Positions 29,403-38,197 of a stretch of 64,000 nt of DNA are shown here, in pieces. Position 1 is the stretch's first letter. Every line of letters begins with the position of its first letter. The notes beneath the pieces were generated by a model. The model worked only from the letters and a program-made list of their open reading frames with translations, ran no database searches and was not told the origin of the DNA. A program made the position numbers and the translations under genes. Source of the stretch: Lichenicoccus roseus (lineage in GTDB: Bacteria; Pseudomonadota; Alphaproteobacteria; Acetobacterales; Acetobacteraceae); NCBI RefSeq assembly GCF_005844085.1, contig NZ_VCDI01000001.1, positions 744,001 through 808,000 on the forward strand, given 5' to 3'.

Positions 29403-30341
29403 ATGAACGGGGCTCATGTCTCCGAGCGGGACCTGCGGCTGTTCCTGGTGCTCGACGCGGTGCTGGCGGAGCGAAGCGTCACACGCGCCGCGGCCCGGCT
29501 CGGGGTGACGCAGTCTGCTGTCAGCCACTCGCTACGCAGTCTGCGATCGAGGCTGGGCGACCCGCTGCTGGTGCGTACCCCCACCGGCCTGGAGCCGACG
29601 CCCCTGGCGCAGAGCCTTCGCCCGGACCTGCGCTCCGGACTGGACGCTTTGGAGCGGTTGCTGCGGCACCAGCAGCACTTCGACCCCGCGACCTCCACCC
29701 GCAGCTTCTCGCTGGCGACGCCGGACCACCCACAATTCACCATGATCCCGGAGTTCATCGGGTATCTCCGGCAGACGGCGCCGGGGGTGGACGTGTGCAT
29801 CCGCGCGATCGGCCCGGGCCTGCCGGAAGAGATGGCGAGCGGCCGGCTTGACCTGGTGCTGGCAGGCGCCGAGGCGGAGGGGATCCTGGGCCTGGACCGG
29901 GAGGTGATGCGCCAGCGGGTGATCGACGAGCCGTTCCGCTGCCTGCTCCGGCGCGGCCACCCTGCGTTGGCGCGGCCGCTCGACCTGCAGGCCTACGTCG
30001 CGCTGCCGCACGTATTGGTCAGCACCACAGGCGGCAAAACCGGGATCGTGGACGAGGCGCTGGCTGTGCGGGGCCTGCGCCGCCGCGTTGCCGTGACCGT
30101 GCCGAGCTTTCCGGCTGCGGCCTACATCGTGGCGTCCTCCGACCTGATCGCCACCCTACCGCAAGCGGTCGCGGAACGGGCCGAACGCCTGGATGTGGAA
30201 CTCAGGCCGCCGCCGCTGGAGCTGCCCCGGGGCGTGGCTTACCTCTGGTGGCACCCTCGCTTCCAGCACGACCCCGGCCACACCTGGTGGCGCCGCGCCC
30301 TGGCCGGGGCGCTCTCGCCATTCCGATGTGGCGACGCCTGA
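29403..30341 (+). CDS. LysR-family transcriptional regulator
   Basis: A 312-residue LysR regulator. Seen: N-terminal winged HTH DLRLFLVLDAVLAERSVTRAAARLGVTQSAVSHSLRSLRSRLGDPLLVRTPTGLEPT, and a substrate-binding domain with STRSFSLATPDH, the opening of the NodD/NahR-type branch. It is divergent from the bicupin gene, the usual layout of a LysR target. The effector is unknown. The ATG used is the nearest to the HTH; the frame is open for over 1 kb upstream, but that part is antisense to the bicupin gene. Confidence 0.92.
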   Translation: MNGAHVSERDLRLFLVLDAVLAERSVTRAAARLGVTQSAVSHSLRSLRSRLGDPLLVRTPTGLEPTPLAQSLRPDLRSGLDALERLLRHQQHFDPATSTRSFSLATPDHPQFTMIPEFIGYLRQTAPGVDVCIRAIGPGLPEEMASGRLDLVLAGAEAEGILGLDREVMRQRVIDEPFRCLLRRGHPALARPLDLQAYVALPHVLVSTTGGKTGIVDEALAVRGLRRRVAVTVPSFPAAAYIVASSDLIATLPQAVAERAERLDVELRPPPLELPRGVAYLWWHPRFQHDPGHTWWRRALAGALSPFRCGDA

Positions 30342-30668
30342 CGTGCCCGCTGCTGCACCGTCAAGCGCCAGGACCTTCAAGGGTATCCTTGCAGAAAGCT
30401 CGGCTTCGATGTCGGCTGAACGCGCGGCTGTGACGACAGGGGGCGCATGGCCGCAGCCTGCTGCCTGGAACAGGAACGTCCGCGCCGGAAATGGACCCGT
30501 GCAGGTCGGGAGCGGACCAAGTCTACGTGAAACAGAGGTCTGCCACGCACTGGCTTGCCGTCAGGTCATACCACATCCGAACGCCGCTACCCGCACCGGC
30601 GAGATCCGCAACGTCTACTGGATAGATGTTCGCGCTCGGCAGGCACTAGCCATGGCGTCATGCGACAA
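30342..30668. other. Intergenic stretch with no recognised gene
   Basis: A 327-bp gap between the LysR gene and purD (convergent). Short reading frames cross it but none resembles a protein I know, and I see no hairpin terminator with T run, tRNA or repeat. It may be a decayed gene. Confidence 0.3.
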
Positions 30669-31952
30669 TCAGGAAAGCGCAAGCGCCCGCACGCCGATGT
30701 CGCGGCGCCACACGCCGTCCGGCCACTCGATACGCGCGATCCCGGCGTACGCCGCATCCCGCGCATCGGCGAGGCTTGCTGCCGTCGCGCACACGCTCAA
30801 CACGCGCCCCCCCGCACCGCGCAGCACGCCCGCCGCATCCAGCGCAGTCGCTGCCTGGAACACCCGCACGCCGGCGATCGCCTCGGCGGCCTCGATGCCG
30901 GCAATCGCGCCGCCGGCCGCAGGCTTGCCCGGATAGCCGCGCCCGGCCAGCACCACCGCGACCGCGGCCTCGTCGGAGAAGCGTAGTCCAGCGTCCGCGA
31001 GGCGCCCCTCGCACATGGCGACCAATGCTGCCAGCAGGTCACTCTGCAGCCGCAGCAGCAGCGCCTGCGCCTCCGGATCGCCGAAGCGCACGTTGTATTC
31101 GATCAGCTTCGGACCCTGCGCGGTGAGCATCAGGCCGGCGAAGATGACGCCGCGGAACGGCGTCCCGCGTCGCGCCAGCACCGCAAGCGCCGGACGCACC
31201 AGCAGGTCGAGCGCGCGCTCCTGCGCCTCCGCCCCGAAGCCGGGCGGCGGCGAGATCGCCCCCATGCCGCCGGTGTTGGCGCCGGTATCGCCCTCGCCGA
31301 TCCGCTTGTGGTCCTGCGCCGCGCCGATCAGCACCGCCTCGGTGCCGTCGCAGAAGGCGAACAGCGAGACCTCGTCGCCCTCCAGGCACTCCTCGATCAC
31401 CAGCGAGGCACCCGCCTCGCCGGGGGCCGCGTGCTCCATCATGTCGGCGATCGCCGCCTCGGCTTCCGCCAGGTCGCGCGCCACCACCACGCCCTTGCCG
31501 GCGGCGAGCCCGTCCGCCTTGACCACGATCGGCGCCCCGCGCCGGCGCACGAAGGCATGCGCAGAGGCGGCATCGGTGAAGCACTCCCAGCGTGCGGTCG
31601 GGATGCCGGCCTCGTCGCAGATCTCCTTGGTGAAGCTCTTGCTGCCTTCGAGCCGCGCCGCGGCCTGCGTGGGTCCGGCGCAGGCGATGCCGGCTGCGGC
31701 ACAGGCGTCGGCGAGGCCCGCCACCAGCGGCGCCTCCGGGCCGGGCACCACCAGGTCGATGCGCTCGGCCTGTGCGAAGGCGACCAGGGCCGGCACGTCG
31801 TCGGCTGCGATGGCGACGTTGCGGCCGAGGGAAGCGGTGCCCGGGTTCCCGGGGGCGATGAACAGCGAGGCCAGCAACGGCGAGCGATGCAGCGCCGCCG
31901 CCAGCGCATGCTCGCGCCCGCCCGATCCAACCAGCAGTACACGCATCGCCAT
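30669..31952 (-). CDS. purD: Phosphoribosylamine-glycine ligase (GAR synthetase)
   Basis: A 427-residue ATP-grasp enzyme of purine synthesis, joining glycine to phosphoribosylamine. Seen: MRVLLVGSGGREHALA at the start, GLAAGKGVVVA (the ATP-grasp P-loop), AQDHKRIGEGDTGANTGGMGAISP, and EYNVRFGDPEAQ, all PurD hallmarks. The ATG used is preceded by GGGAG with 5-nt spacing; an ATG two codons downstream and a GTG two codons upstream are alternatives. It is divergent from xseA with about 60 bp between, so their promoters overlap or are adjacent. Confidence 0.97.
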   Translation of the reverse strand: MAMRVLLVGSGGREHALAAALHRSPLLASLFIAPGNPGTASLGRNVAIAADDVPALVAFAQAERIDLVVPGPEAPLVAGLADACAAAGIACAGPTQAAARLEGSKSFTKEICDEAGIPTARWECFTDAASAHAFVRRRGAPIVVKADGLAAGKGVVVARDLAEAEAAIADMMEHAAPGEAGASLVIEECLEGDEVSLFAFCDGTEAVLIGAAQDHKRIGEGDTGANTGGMGAISPPPGFGAEAQERALDLLVRPALAVLARRGTPFRGVIFAGLMLTAQGPKLIEYNVRFGDPEAQALLLRLQSDLLAALVAMCEGRLADAGLRFSDEAAVAVVLAGRGYPGKPAAGGAIAGIEAAEAIAGVRVFQAATALDAAGVLRGAGGRVLSVCATAASLADARDAAYAGIARIEWPDGVWRRDIGVRALALS

Positions 31953-32012
31953 CCCCACTCCCTGTGCCCGGCGATGCTACCAAGCCGACATGCTGCAGGC
32001 TAACCTGCGCCG

Positions 32013-33581
32013 ATGGATACGCCCGCGCCGCTTTCGAACCTGCCCGAATTCTCGGTCTCGGAAATCTCGGGGGCGATAAAGCGGCTGCTGGAAGGCTCCT
32101 TCGGGCGGGTGCGGGTACGCGGCGAGATCACCGACTACAAGCGCTACCCGTCCGGCCACCTCTATTTCTCGCTCAAGGACGAGGGCGGCAAGATCTCCGG
32201 CGTCTGCTTCAAGAACTCCGTACGCGGGCTCGGGCTGGTACCGGAGAACGGGCTGGAGGTGGTGGCGACCGGACGGGTCTCCGCCTATGGCGAGCGCTCC
32301 TCGTACCAGCTCATCGTCGAGCGCATGGAGTATGCCGGCGAAGGCGCGCTGCTGGCCCGCATCGAGCGGCTGCGCGTGCGGCTTGCCGAGGAAGGCCTGT
32401 TCGACGCCGACCGCAAGCGGGCGCTGCCGGTGCTGCCGGCGGTGATCGGCATCGTCACTTCGGCGCAGGGCGCGGTGCTGCAGGACATCCGCACCACCCT
32501 GGCGCGGCGTTTTCCGCGCCGGCTGCTGGTCTGGTCGGTGCCGGTGCAGGGCGAGGGCGCCGCCGCGCGCATCGCCGCCGCCATCGCCGGCTTCGACCGG
32601 CTTACCGGCAGAGGGGGCATTCCCAGGCCCGACGTGCTGATCGTCGCCCGCGGCGGCGGCAGCCTCGAGGACCTGATGGCGTTCAACGACGAGGCCGTGC
32701 TGCGCGCCGCCGGCGCCTGCCGCATCCCGCTGATCTCCGCCGTCGGCCACGAGACCGACACCACGCTGATCGACTACGTCTCCGACCGTCGCGCGCCGAC
32801 CCCGACCGCGGCGGCGGAACTCGCGGTTCCGGCGCGGGCCGATCTCGCCGCCGACCTCGCGCACCGCGCCGCCCGCCTGATCAGCGCCCTCAACCACCTG
32901 GTGCAGCATCGCCGGCGCCGGCTCGACGCTGCCGCCCACGCGCTGCCCGACCTGCCGAACCTGTTGGGGACGGTGCGCCAGCGGCTGGACGATCGCGGCT
33001 ACCGGCTGTCGATCGCGCTGCCGAACCTGGTCGCCGCCCGGCGCAACGCCCTGGTGCTGGCCGAGCGGCACATGCCGTCCCCGGTGGCGCTGATCGCAAC
33101 CCGTCGCAACGGGGTGGTGCTGGCGGCGCGTGGCCTCGCCACCGCCCTGCCCCGCCTGGTGGCGCTGCGCCGCACCGGCCTGATCACCGCCGAACGCCAC
33201 CTGCACCCGCCCCGCGCCCGCATCGCCGCCGGCCATGGGCGCATCGGTCTGGTGGGCAGCCAGCTGGACGCCGCGCTGCGACGGGCGATCGGCCGCAGCC
33301 AGGCAACGCTGCTCGGCCGGCCGGTCTCGGCCTCGCCGCTGCTGGCGCTGCTGCGGCAGCGACGCACGCAGATCGACAGTCTCGAGGCACGGCTGGAAGG
33401 CGCCAACCCGATGGCGCTGCTGTCGCGCGGCTATGTGCTGGTGCGCGACGATGCGGGGCGCGCAGTCACCCAGGCGGCGACGCTGCGCACCGGCATGCGT
33501 CTCGACCTGGTGTTCGCCGACGGCGAGCGCGGCGTGAAGGTCGAGCCGGCGCCGGGCCGCCAGGGCGCGCTGGGGATCTGA
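32013..33581 (+). CDS. xseA: Exodeoxyribonuclease VII large subunit
   Basis: A 522-residue XseA, the catalytic subunit of ExoVII, which degrades single-stranded DNA from either end. Seen: N-terminal OB-fold (FSVSEISGAIKRLLEGSFGRVRVRGEITDYKRYPSGHLYFSLKD), then GIVTSAQGAVLQDI, VARGGGSLEDLMAFNDE and the catalytic-core GHETDTTLIDYVSDRRAPTPTAAAEL. It is longer than the E. coli protein; the extra length is a repetitive Arg/Leu-rich coiled region (around 290-420) with recurring A-rich R..LV..RR units. The usual short C-terminal LSRGYVLVRD is intact. No xseB is adjacent. Confidence 0.95.
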   Translation: MDTPAPLSNLPEFSVSEISGAIKRLLEGSFGRVRVRGEITDYKRYPSGHLYFSLKDEGGKISGVCFKNSVRGLGLVPENGLEVVATGRVSAYGERSSYQLIVERMEYAGEGALLARIERLRVRLAEEGLFDADRKRALPVLPAVIGIVTSAQGAVLQDIRTTLARRFPRRLLVWSVPVQGEGAAARIAAAIAGFDRLTGRGGIPRPDVLIVARGGGSLEDLMAFNDEAVLRAAGACRIPLISAVGHETDTTLIDYVSDRRAPTPTAAAELAVPARADLAADLAHRAARLISALNHLVQHRRRRLDAAAHALPDLPNLLGTVRQRLDDRGYRLSIALPNLVAARRNALVLAERHMPSPVALIATRRNGVVLAARGLATALPRLVALRRTGLITAERHLHPPRARIAAGHGRIGLVGSQLDAALRRAIGRSQATLLGRPVSASPLLALLRQRRTQIDSLEARLEGANPMALLSRGYVLVRDDAGRAVTQAATLRTGMRLDLVFADGERGVKVEPAPGRQGALGI

Positions 33582-33584
33582 ACG

Positions 33585-34895
33585 TCAGGCTGCGGCGACC
33601 GATGCGAGGCCGGTCTGGCCATGGCGATCGTGCAGCGGCAGCAGCGCGGCGCCAAGTCCGGCGGCGCGATCGCCGCTGGTCCCGTGCAGCAGGGCGGCGG
33701 GCTTGCGGGACGGCGGCGTGGCGGCCTGCAGCATCGGCTCCAGCCGCTCCAGCAGCGCCGCGATCAGCGCGCGCGGCAGGTTGCCGTCGAGAATGATCGC
33801 GTGCACGTCGAGCACCATCGCCATCGACAGCATCGGCATCACCAGAGCATCGGCGCAATCCTGCAGCCAATTCTCGACCAGATCCGGATGGTCGCGCATC
33901 ACCGCATGCAGTTCGACCGCACCGCCGATGCTGATGCCGTTCGCCTGCAGGTGACGGATCAGCGACGACCCGGACGCGCGATCCTGCAGCGTCGTCGGCA
34001 GGCCACGGGCCGGGCGGTTGGCGGCGAGCGACGAGCGCGGCACCGGGATCAGGCCGATATCGCCGGCCTTGCCGGTAACGCCGCGGCGATATTCGCCGTC
34101 GAGCACTGCGCCGCCGCCGATCGAGCTGTTGATATAGATGCAGGCGAAATCGTCGAGCCGGCGGCCATGGCCGTGGAACAGCTCGGCGATTGCCACCGCC
34201 GCGCCCTCGCTCTCGACAAGCAAGGGCAGATCAAGCAACGGCTGCAGCTGTGCCGCGAGATCGTAGCCCAGCCATGACAGCGCGTCGGCTGCATCGCGTC
34301 CCCCGGGCCCGTCCGCGCCCTTGACGCTCTGCACATCGGGACGCAGTTCCGAGCCAGGCTGGCCGCTGCGCCAGGTGCCGATATTGAACGGCATCGCAAG
34401 GCCGACGCCGACCAGCCGATCGCGGCGATCCTTCGGCACCGCGCGCCTTACCTCGCCGACGCCGCGGAGCGCGAGCGCGATCGCCTCCGCGGGCTCGGGA
34501 AACAGGCATTCGTACCGGCGATGCTTCAGCACCGCGCCGGTGAGATCGACCAGCAGGGCATCCACCGAGCGCCGTCCCAGCTTGATGCCGATCGAGTAGG
34601 CGCCACCGGCTTCCAGCCGCAGCAGCGTAGCGGGCTGTCCGCGCTGGCCCATGCGGCGGCCAAGACTGCTGATCAGGCCCTGGTCGGCGAGTTCGAGCAC
34701 GATCTGGCCGACGGTGTTCTGGGTGAGGTTCAGGTTGCGCGCCAGTTCCGCCTTGGAGGCTTCGCCGAGGCGACGCAGCCAGGTCAGCAGGCGGCGTTCG
34801 TTGAAGCGCCGGACGGCACTCGAGTTGCTGCCCTGCCGGGTGACGGTTGACGCGAGCTCGGGATGCTCGTCGCCGGTGTTCTCCGTTTCATTCAT
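33585..34895 (-). CDS. ROK-family transcriptional regulator
   Basis: A 436-residue ROK repressor, probably of the neighbouring polyol/sugar uptake locus. Seen: winged HTH at about 25-80 (RRFNERRLLTWLRRLGEASKAELARNLNLTQNTVGQIVLELADQGLI), then a sugar-kinase-like ROK domain with IGIKLGRRSVDALLVDLTG and YINSSIGGGAVLDGEYRRGVTGKAGDIG. The usual zinc-finger CxCG motif after this block is missing (RSSLAANRPARG there), so it is a zinc-less ROK. The ATG chosen precedes the HTH; an upstream start exists. It is divergent from the porin gene with a palindrome in between, and its 3' end meets xseA convergently 3 bp away. Confidence 0.9.
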   Translation of the reverse strand: MNETENTGDEHPELASTVTRQGSNSSAVRRFNERRLLTWLRRLGEASKAELARNLNLTQNTVGQIVLELADQGLISSLGRRMGQRGQPATLLRLEAGGAYSIGIKLGRRSVDALLVDLTGAVLKHRRYECLFPEPAEAIALALRGVGEVRRAVPKDRRDRLVGVGLAMPFNIGTWRSGQPGSELRPDVQSVKGADGPGGRDAADALSWLGYDLAAQLQPLLDLPLLVESEGAAVAIAELFHGHGRRLDDFACIYINSSIGGGAVLDGEYRRGVTGKAGDIGLIPVPRSSLAANRPARGLPTTLQDRASGSSLIRHLQANGISIGGAVELHAVMRDHPDLVENWLQDCADALVMPMLSMAMVLDVHAIILDGNLPRALIAALLERLEPMLQAATPPSRKPAALLHGTSGDRAAGLGAALLPLHDRHGQTGLASVAAA

Positions 34896-34973
34896 CAGGA
34901 CGCCCATTCGCCGGTCTTGTCGCCGGCCGGCTCCCCTGATGGCATCTCGCAACGCGCCACGGAAGCCGAATTC

Positions 34974-34996
34974 TTAACTCCCGGTGAATTAGTTAA
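34974..34996. promoter_or_regulatory. Candidate ROK operator TTAACT-N11-AGTTAA
   Basis: In the 309-bp gap between the ROK gene and the porin gene there is an inverted repeat TTAACT (34974-34979) and AGTTAA (34991-34996) with 11 nt between. The flanks also form a direct repeat of GAATT next to TTAACT. TTGACG follows at 34998-35003 and could be a -35 element of the porin promoter, so repressor binding here would block it. The rest of the gap shows no gene. Confidence 0.5.
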
Positions 34997-35204
34997 CTTG
35001 ACGCCGGGGGTCTGGCGTGGGACCACGGCTGCGAACGGTATGGTTGCGCTGCGGTGGGCCGCGTCGACCGGAATGATCGTCCATCGCGCCGTGGGGTCAA
35101 TCCGGTTTCGTTGCCTTTCCGGCCCAGTGTGGCGGGAAGATCACAGCCAGACAGACGTTTCTCGTGTAGATCAAGACCGCAAGAAGACTTTTGGAGGAAA
35201 CCAT

Positions 35205-36674
35205 ATGTCTGGCTACAACGGGGCGAAGTCCCGGACCGGGTGGCGTGCGCGCCGCGACCTGCTTCTCGCCGCCGGCGCGATGATCGGCTTCGCTTCGGCG
35301 CCCGCACTGGCGCAGACTCTCGACAGCGGATCCGGCCTCTTCGCCAGCCAGAAGCTGTCGAACACCCCGAGTGCTAACTACGGCATGGCACCGCTGCCCG
35401 CTCCCGAGGCGCTGGTACCGCAGGTGAACCAGTATCTCCGCCAGTACGGCACCGCGGTGCTGCTCGACAACGTCGACGAGTTCGACGGCAACATCACCGG
35501 CGCCAAGACCGGTTCCGCCAATGCCGGCCAGTACGGCCTGGAGTGGGATCAGGACTGGAACGTCCTCGCTGGCATTCCCGGCTTCGAGACGCACGCCGTT
35601 GCAGTCGGCCGCTACGGCATTCCCGACAGCCGCATCTTCGGCGACAACCTGAACCCGAGCCAGGAGATCTACGGCGCCGGCGGCAACACCGCGATCCATC
35701 TGGTGTTCTTCTACGGTGAAGAGACCGCGGCGCATGGTCGCTTCAACCTCGCCTTCGGCCGCTTCCCGTCACAGAACGACTTCGACTCGTCGCCGCTGAA
35801 CTGCAACTTCCAGAACAACTCGCTCTGCGGCAACCCGAAGGCGTTCGGCGACAACGTCTCGAACTCGTCCTACCCGGATGCGAACTGGGCGTTCCGCCTG
35901 CGTGTCCGCCCGGTCAGCCAGGTCTACGTCCAGTCCGGCATCTTCTTTACCGAAGACAACATCTACAACGCGACCAACGGCTACCGTTCCGGCTTCCACC
36001 TCGACAGCTCGCACATCAACGGCGAGTACTTCCCGGTCGAAGTCGGCTTCGAGCCGGCCTGGGGCGCGGACAAGCTGCCCGGCCACTACAAGGTCGGCTT
36101 CGGCTACGACAACAACAACCATGCCTCCAACTACATCGACCAGAACGGCGCTCCGATCCCCTACACCGGGCTGCCGGCGCAGGAGCGTAAGGGCGGCACC
36201 ATCGCCTGGGTCTCCGCCGACCAGATGGTCTATCGCAACGGCCCGGGTGCTACCGACGGCATCATCGTGAAGGGCGACTACGTCCATAACGATCCGCGCT
36301 ACTCGACGCGTGCGGACCAGTTCACCATCATGTCGCTCGATCGCGACTTCTGGCATGCACGTCCGTTCGACACCATCGGCCTGCTGTTCAACTACACCAA
36401 GGTCGCGGGTTCGCTCGGCAAGCTCGAGGCACTGCAGCAGGAGCTCGGCGAGCCGATCATCGGCACCGGTGGCACCTTCGTCAGCAACAACGACCCGTCG
36501 ATCCCCAACGGCGTCCAGAACTACACGATGGACATCGAACTCAACTACCAGATCCACGTGTTCCGTGGCGTGACGTTCGCACCGGATTTCCAGTACTTCA
36601 TCCGTCCGAACGCACAGAAGAACCTGCCGGACGCAGCCCTGCTCGGCTTCAAGAGCCATATCGAGCTGTTCTAA
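35205..36674 (+). CDS. Carbohydrate-selective outer-membrane porin (OprB family)
   Basis: A 489-residue outer-membrane porin. Seen: Sec signal peptide ending ALAQ (about residue 36), a mature part rich in aromatic-alternating beta strands, and typical OprB family stretches such as LDNVDEFDGNITG, FNLAFGRFPSQNDFDSSPLNCNFQ and NYTMDIELNYQIHVFRGVTFAPDFQYFIRPNA, ending in a C-terminal Phe. The start is supported by TTGGAGGAAACC just before. It probably lets a sugar or polyol across the outer membrane, for the ABC transporter just downstream. Codon use is strongly biased, suggesting high expression. Confidence 0.9.
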   Translation: MSGYNGAKSRTGWRARRDLLLAAGAMIGFASAPALAQTLDSGSGLFASQKLSNTPSANYGMAPLPAPEALVPQVNQYLRQYGTAVLLDNVDEFDGNITGAKTGSANAGQYGLEWDQDWNVLAGIPGFETHAVAVGRYGIPDSRIFGDNLNPSQEIYGAGGNTAIHLVFFYGEETAAHGRFNLAFGRFPSQNDFDSSPLNCNFQNNSLCGNPKAFGDNVSNSSYPDANWAFRLRVRPVSQVYVQSGIFFTEDNIYNATNGYRSGFHLDSSHINGEYFPVEVGFEPAWGADKLPGHYKVGFGYDNNNHASNYIDQNGAPIPYTGLPAQERKGGTIAWVSADQMVYRNGPGATDGIIVKGDYVHNDPRYSTRADQFTIMSLDRDFWHARPFDTIGLLFNYTKVAGSLGKLEALQQELGEPIIGTGGTFVSNNDPSIPNGVQNYTMDIELNYQIHVFRGVTFAPDFQYFIRPNAQKNLPDAALLGFKSHIELF

Positions 36675-36699
36675 AGGCAGACACTCTCACCTAGACTTC

Positions 36700-36738
36700 A
36701 GCCGGGCTGGTCTCGTACCTGCCCGGCTTTTCCTTTTT
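36700..36738 (+). terminator. Rho-independent terminator AGCCGGGC/GCCCGGCT with T run
   Basis: An 8-bp stem AGCCGGGC (36700-36707) and GCCCGGCT (36721-36728), 13-nt loop, followed by TTTTCCTTTTT. It lies between the porin and smoE genes, so it would cut expression of the ABC transporter relative to the porin and allow partial read-through, a common arrangement for porin-transporter operons. Confidence 0.85.
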
Positions 36739-36758
36739 CAGGCCCGGGAGATCAATCC

Positions 36759-38081
36759 ATGCGCTTGAGCGCCTGCACATTCGCGGTCCTTCTGGGAGGG
36801 AGCTCGCTATCCGCCTTCCCGGCAGCGGCCAGGGCCGACACGACACTGACCATCGCTACCGTCAACAACGGCGACATGGTGGTCATGCAGAAGCTCTCGC
36901 CGGAGTTCGAGCGCACCCATCCGGGTATCCACCTGAACTGGGTGGTGCTCGAGGAGAACGTGCTGCGCCAGCGCGTCACCACCGACATCGCCACCCGTGC
37001 CGGCCAGTTCGACATCATGACGATCGGCAACTACGAAGTGCCGATCTGGTCCAAGCAGAACTGGCTGCACCCGATCACGCCGGCCGCCGGCTATGATGCG
37101 GACGACCTGATCAAGCCGGTACGCCAGGGCCTGACCTACAAGGGCAAGCTGTACGCGCTGCCGTTCTATGCGGAAAGTGCGATGACCTATTACCGCACCG
37201 ACCTGTTCAAGCACGCCGGGCTCACCATGCCGGCCGCGCCGACCTACCAGCAGATCCGCGAGTTTGCCGACAAGATCAACGACCCGTCGCACCAGATCTA
37301 TGGCATGTGCCTGCGCGGCAAGCCGGGCTGGGGCGAGAACATCGCCTATTTCACCTCGCTGCTGAACACCTTCGGCGGCCAGTGGTTCGACATGACCTGG
37401 CACCCGATGCTGGACAGCAAGCCGTGGCATGCCGCGGTCAACTACTATGACGGCATCCTGAAGGCCGACGGCCCGCCGGGCGCCACCTCGAACGGCTTCA
37501 ACGAGAACCTCGCCCTGTTCGCGTCCGGCCATTGCGGCATGTGGATCGACAGCACGGTCGCCTCCGGCCTGCTGTACGACAAGAAGCAGTCGCAGGTCTC
37601 GGACACCGTTGGCTTCGCGCCGATCCCGAAGGGCCCGTACGGCCGCGGCCCGACCTGGCTGTGGAGCTGGAACCTCGCCATCCCGGCCTCGTCGAAGCAG
37701 ATCGACGCCGCCGAGAGCTTCGTGACCTGGGCGACCTCGAAGGAATACATCGCGCTGGTGGCCAAGCAGAATGGCTGGGTGGCGGTGCCGCCGGGCACGC
37801 GTGCCTCGACCTATGCCAATCCCGAGTACCAGAAGGCAGCGCCGTTCGCGTCCTTCGTGGAGAAGGCCATCGAGACCGCCGATCCGAACGGCCAGACCGC
37901 CGGGCCACGGCCCTATCGCGGCGCGCAGTTCGTCGATATTCCGCAATTCCAGGCGATCGGCACCCAGGTCGGGCAGACCCTTGCAGGAACCCTGAGCGGG
38001 CAGCAGAGTGTCGACCTTGCGCTGCACGCGGCGCAGGCCAGCACCACCCGGACCATGCGCCAGTCTGGTTACCTGAAGTAG
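36759..38081 (+). CDS. smoE: Polyol/sugar ABC transporter substrate-binding protein (SmoE-like)
   Basis: A 440-residue periplasmic substrate-binding protein of the sorbitol/mannitol transport type. Seen: signal peptide (MRLSACTFAVLLGGSSLSAF...RADT, cleaved near residue 26), then LTIATVNNGDMVVMQKLSPEFERTHPGI, family-typical of SmoE, and FDIMTIGNYEVPIW. The family in Rhodobacter sphaeroides binds sorbitol and mannitol; substrate here is inferred. It is the first of four genes for a complete type I ABC importer, separated from the porin by a terminator. Confidence 0.9.
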   Translation: MRLSACTFAVLLGGSSLSAFPAAARADTTLTIATVNNGDMVVMQKLSPEFERTHPGIHLNWVVLEENVLRQRVTTDIATRAGQFDIMTIGNYEVPIWSKQNWLHPITPAAGYDADDLIKPVRQGLTYKGKLYALPFYAESAMTYYRTDLFKHAGLTMPAAPTYQQIREFADKINDPSHQIYGMCLRGKPGWGENIAYFTSLLNTFGGQWFDMTWHPMLDSKPWHAAVNYYDGILKADGPPGATSNGFNENLALFASGHCGMWIDSTVASGLLYDKKQSQVSDTVGFAPIPKGPYGRGPTWLWSWNLAIPASSKQIDAAESFVTWATSKEYIALVAKQNGWVAVPPGTRASTYANPEYQKAAPFASFVEKAIETADPNGQTAGPRPYRGAQFVDIPQFQAIGTQVGQTLAGTLSGQQSVDLALHAAQASTTRTMRQSGYLK

Positions 38082-38197
38082 GACCGAGCCCCGAAGTTGG
38101 GCATGGTCGTCTGGAACAAGGCGCTGTCCGGCGCGGCGACGGGGAAATATATCCCGAGGGAACAAGGCCCGGAATGGGCCGGAGGAGTGCGTTCAGG

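Noticed and set aside
30342-30668. Possible transposase remnant in the gap before purD
   Set aside because: Short frames show no DDE, HTH or inverted-repeat feature that I recognise.
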